DNA from: Fen731 sp964354265
Lineage (GTDB): Bacteria; Actinomycetota; Humimicrobiia; Humimicrobiales; Humimicrobiaceae
Length of the DNA stretch: 6,716 bases
Direction: 5' to 3'
Assembly (NCBI GenBank): GCA_964354265.1
Contig: CAYGYY010000097.1
Coordinates: 1-6,716 of the forward strand
In this document: positions 6,011 through 6,716 of the stretch, piece by piece
Position numbering within the stretch: the stretch's first letter is position 1
Layout: each line of letters begins with the position of its first letter
Position numbers and translations under genes: made by a program
The notes under the pieces: model-generated
The model's database searches: none
Told to the model about the DNA's origin: nothing
Seen by the model: the letters and a program-made list of their open reading frames with translations, nothing else

Positions 6011-6706
6011 TTAATTTCCAACTTTATTTAAGCTCCCGCTGGAGGAGACATCAGAATTGACTTTGGGGTCACCCTTATAATTTACTTTTGCACTGCTATT
6101 TACTTTTACATCAAGATTATCACTTACATTAATATTGGCACTACCGCTGCTTTGAACTACGATTTTGCAATCTTTGCTGACCAGGTTAAATGCTCCCAGG
6201 TTTCCTGAACTGCTTACTTCTGTATTTTGTGAGTCTGCTTTACCTGCCATGGTAAGATTTGCGCTTGAAGCAATCCTTAAGTCAAGATTTGTTACGTTAA
6301 CTGTTAAAGAACCTTTGGATGAGCTTGCCATTTCAATTAGTAAATTTTCAGTATTGAGGTTATCACATTTTACTGTTGCGCTGCTTGAAACCCTTATTGC
6401 ATTTAAGTCTTTTACACTGACATAACAATTAATTGAGCGAAAATTTATAAAACCTGATGGCTTTAAACCTATTACGAGCTCTCCATCTGCCATTTCAGTG
6501 GTAATGTAAGGGATGATAGCTTCAGGTGCTTCAATCCTTACAGACTCGCTTCCTGCCTGCTCTATAATAAGATTCATACTGCTCCCGACTGAGATACTGT
6601 CAATACCTGAAAACTGCCGCTCTTCAGAAACAACATCTCCGGAACTAAGAGCCCCAAAAACTGAGCAGGAAGAAAGAAACATGACAAAAAATAAGAGTCC
6701 AGGCAT
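6011..6706 (-). CDS. DUF2807 / head-GIN-domain lipoprotein (putative autotransporter-adhesin-like)
   Basis: Protein of 231 residues with the DUF2807 (head GIN) beta-rich domain, found in many bacterial lipoproteins of unknown role; the 'adhesin' label of the family is not experimentally grounded here. A short hydrophobic segment ends in FLSSC, with C14 as the likely lipidated residue. The domain starts with RQFSGIDSISVGSSMNLIIEQ (30-50 region) and then a ladder of Ser-Ser turns: near 107-109, 128-130, 147-148, 165-167, 186-187, 204-205 and 221-223. These are about 18-21 residues apart and are usually followed by Gly or Ala, as expected for a beta-helix-like stack. It ends with the family-typical SSSGSLNKV. 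GGAGGT sits four bases before ATG 6706. The signal has no Lys or Arg, so a start beyond the window edge, reading through E-V-L-M, remains possible. Composition is less A+T rich than the two - strand genes to its left. Confidence 0.85.
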   Translation of the reverse strand: MPGLLFFVMFLSSCSVFGALSSGDVVSEERQFSGIDSISVGSSMNLIIEQAGSESVRIEAPEAIIPYITTEMADGELVIGLKPSGFINFRSINCYVSVKDLNAIRVSSSATVKCDNLNTENLLIEMASSSKGSLTVNVTNLDLRIASSANLTMAGKADSQNTEVSSSGNLGAFNLVSKDCKIVVQSSGSANINVSDNLDVKVNSSAKVNYKGDPKVNSDVSSSGSLNKVGN

Positions 6707-6710
6707 TAAA

Positions 6711-6716
6711 ACCTCC
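6711..6716 (-). promoter_or_regulatory. Shine-Dalgarno for the DUF2807 gene at the window edge
   Basis: GGAGGT on the - strand lies four bases upstream of ATG 6706 and supports that start. The sequence upstream is cut off by the window. The reading frame stays open through the site, so it does not by itself exclude a longer N-terminus. Confidence 0.6.

Noticed and set aside
5984..6014. A+T-only stem (TTAATAAT / ATTATTAA) near the end of the DUF2807 gene as a terminator
   Set aside because: Eight A-T pairs with a 15-base loop would be unstable, and such pairings are expected by chance in this sequence.
6165..6425. Open frame of 86 codons on the + strand opposite the DUF2807 gene
   Set aside because: The - strand frame has family signatures throughout; this one has none.

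Overview
The window is an A+T-rich bacterial stretch with six protein genes of ordinary bacterial layout. Two consensus GGAGG-type ribosome binding sites and at least two lipoprotein signal peptides point to a bacterium that exports proteins through the Sec/Lsp route. The radical SAM/B12-type protein fits an anaerobic or microaerophilic host. Nothing seen here names the lineage (no rRNA, tRNA or marker gene), so I leave it open.

The left half reads on the + strand. It holds a TupA-like ATP-grasp protein (about 102-1100, possibly from 66), a PotD-like polyamine-type substrate-binding lipoprotein (1139-2236), and a B12-binding-domain radical SAM protein (2312-3712). The gaps of 38 and 75 bases contain no convincing terminator, so these three may be cotranscribed. 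TupA-like and ParB-like proteins of the kinds seen here are often found among cell-surface polysaccharide genes. The left half may therefore be the edge of an envelope-glycan cluster, but no glycosyltransferase lies inside the window to confirm it.

The right half reads on the - strand. It holds a 'GDWD...GGRHR' ParB-like protein (3709-4530), a membrane-anchored or lipoprotein calcineurin-like metallophosphoesterase with a long acidic linker (4617-5684), and a DUF2807/head-GIN-domain lipoprotein at the right edge (6011-6706). The two halves meet tail to tail at 3709-3712, where the stop codons overlap inside a small hairpin that could act as a shared transcription terminator.

The 326-base gap at 5685-6010 is very A+T rich. 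It holds a plausible extended -10 promoter for the phosphoesterase gene and a short coding-looking open frame without a start codon, which may be a gene remnant. I found no CRISPR array, transposase, tRNA, rRNA or integrase. No clearly new multi-gene system can be demonstrated. The most interesting elements are the orphan binding protein with an altered pocket, the radical SAM protein of unknown substrate, and the shared stop/terminator.
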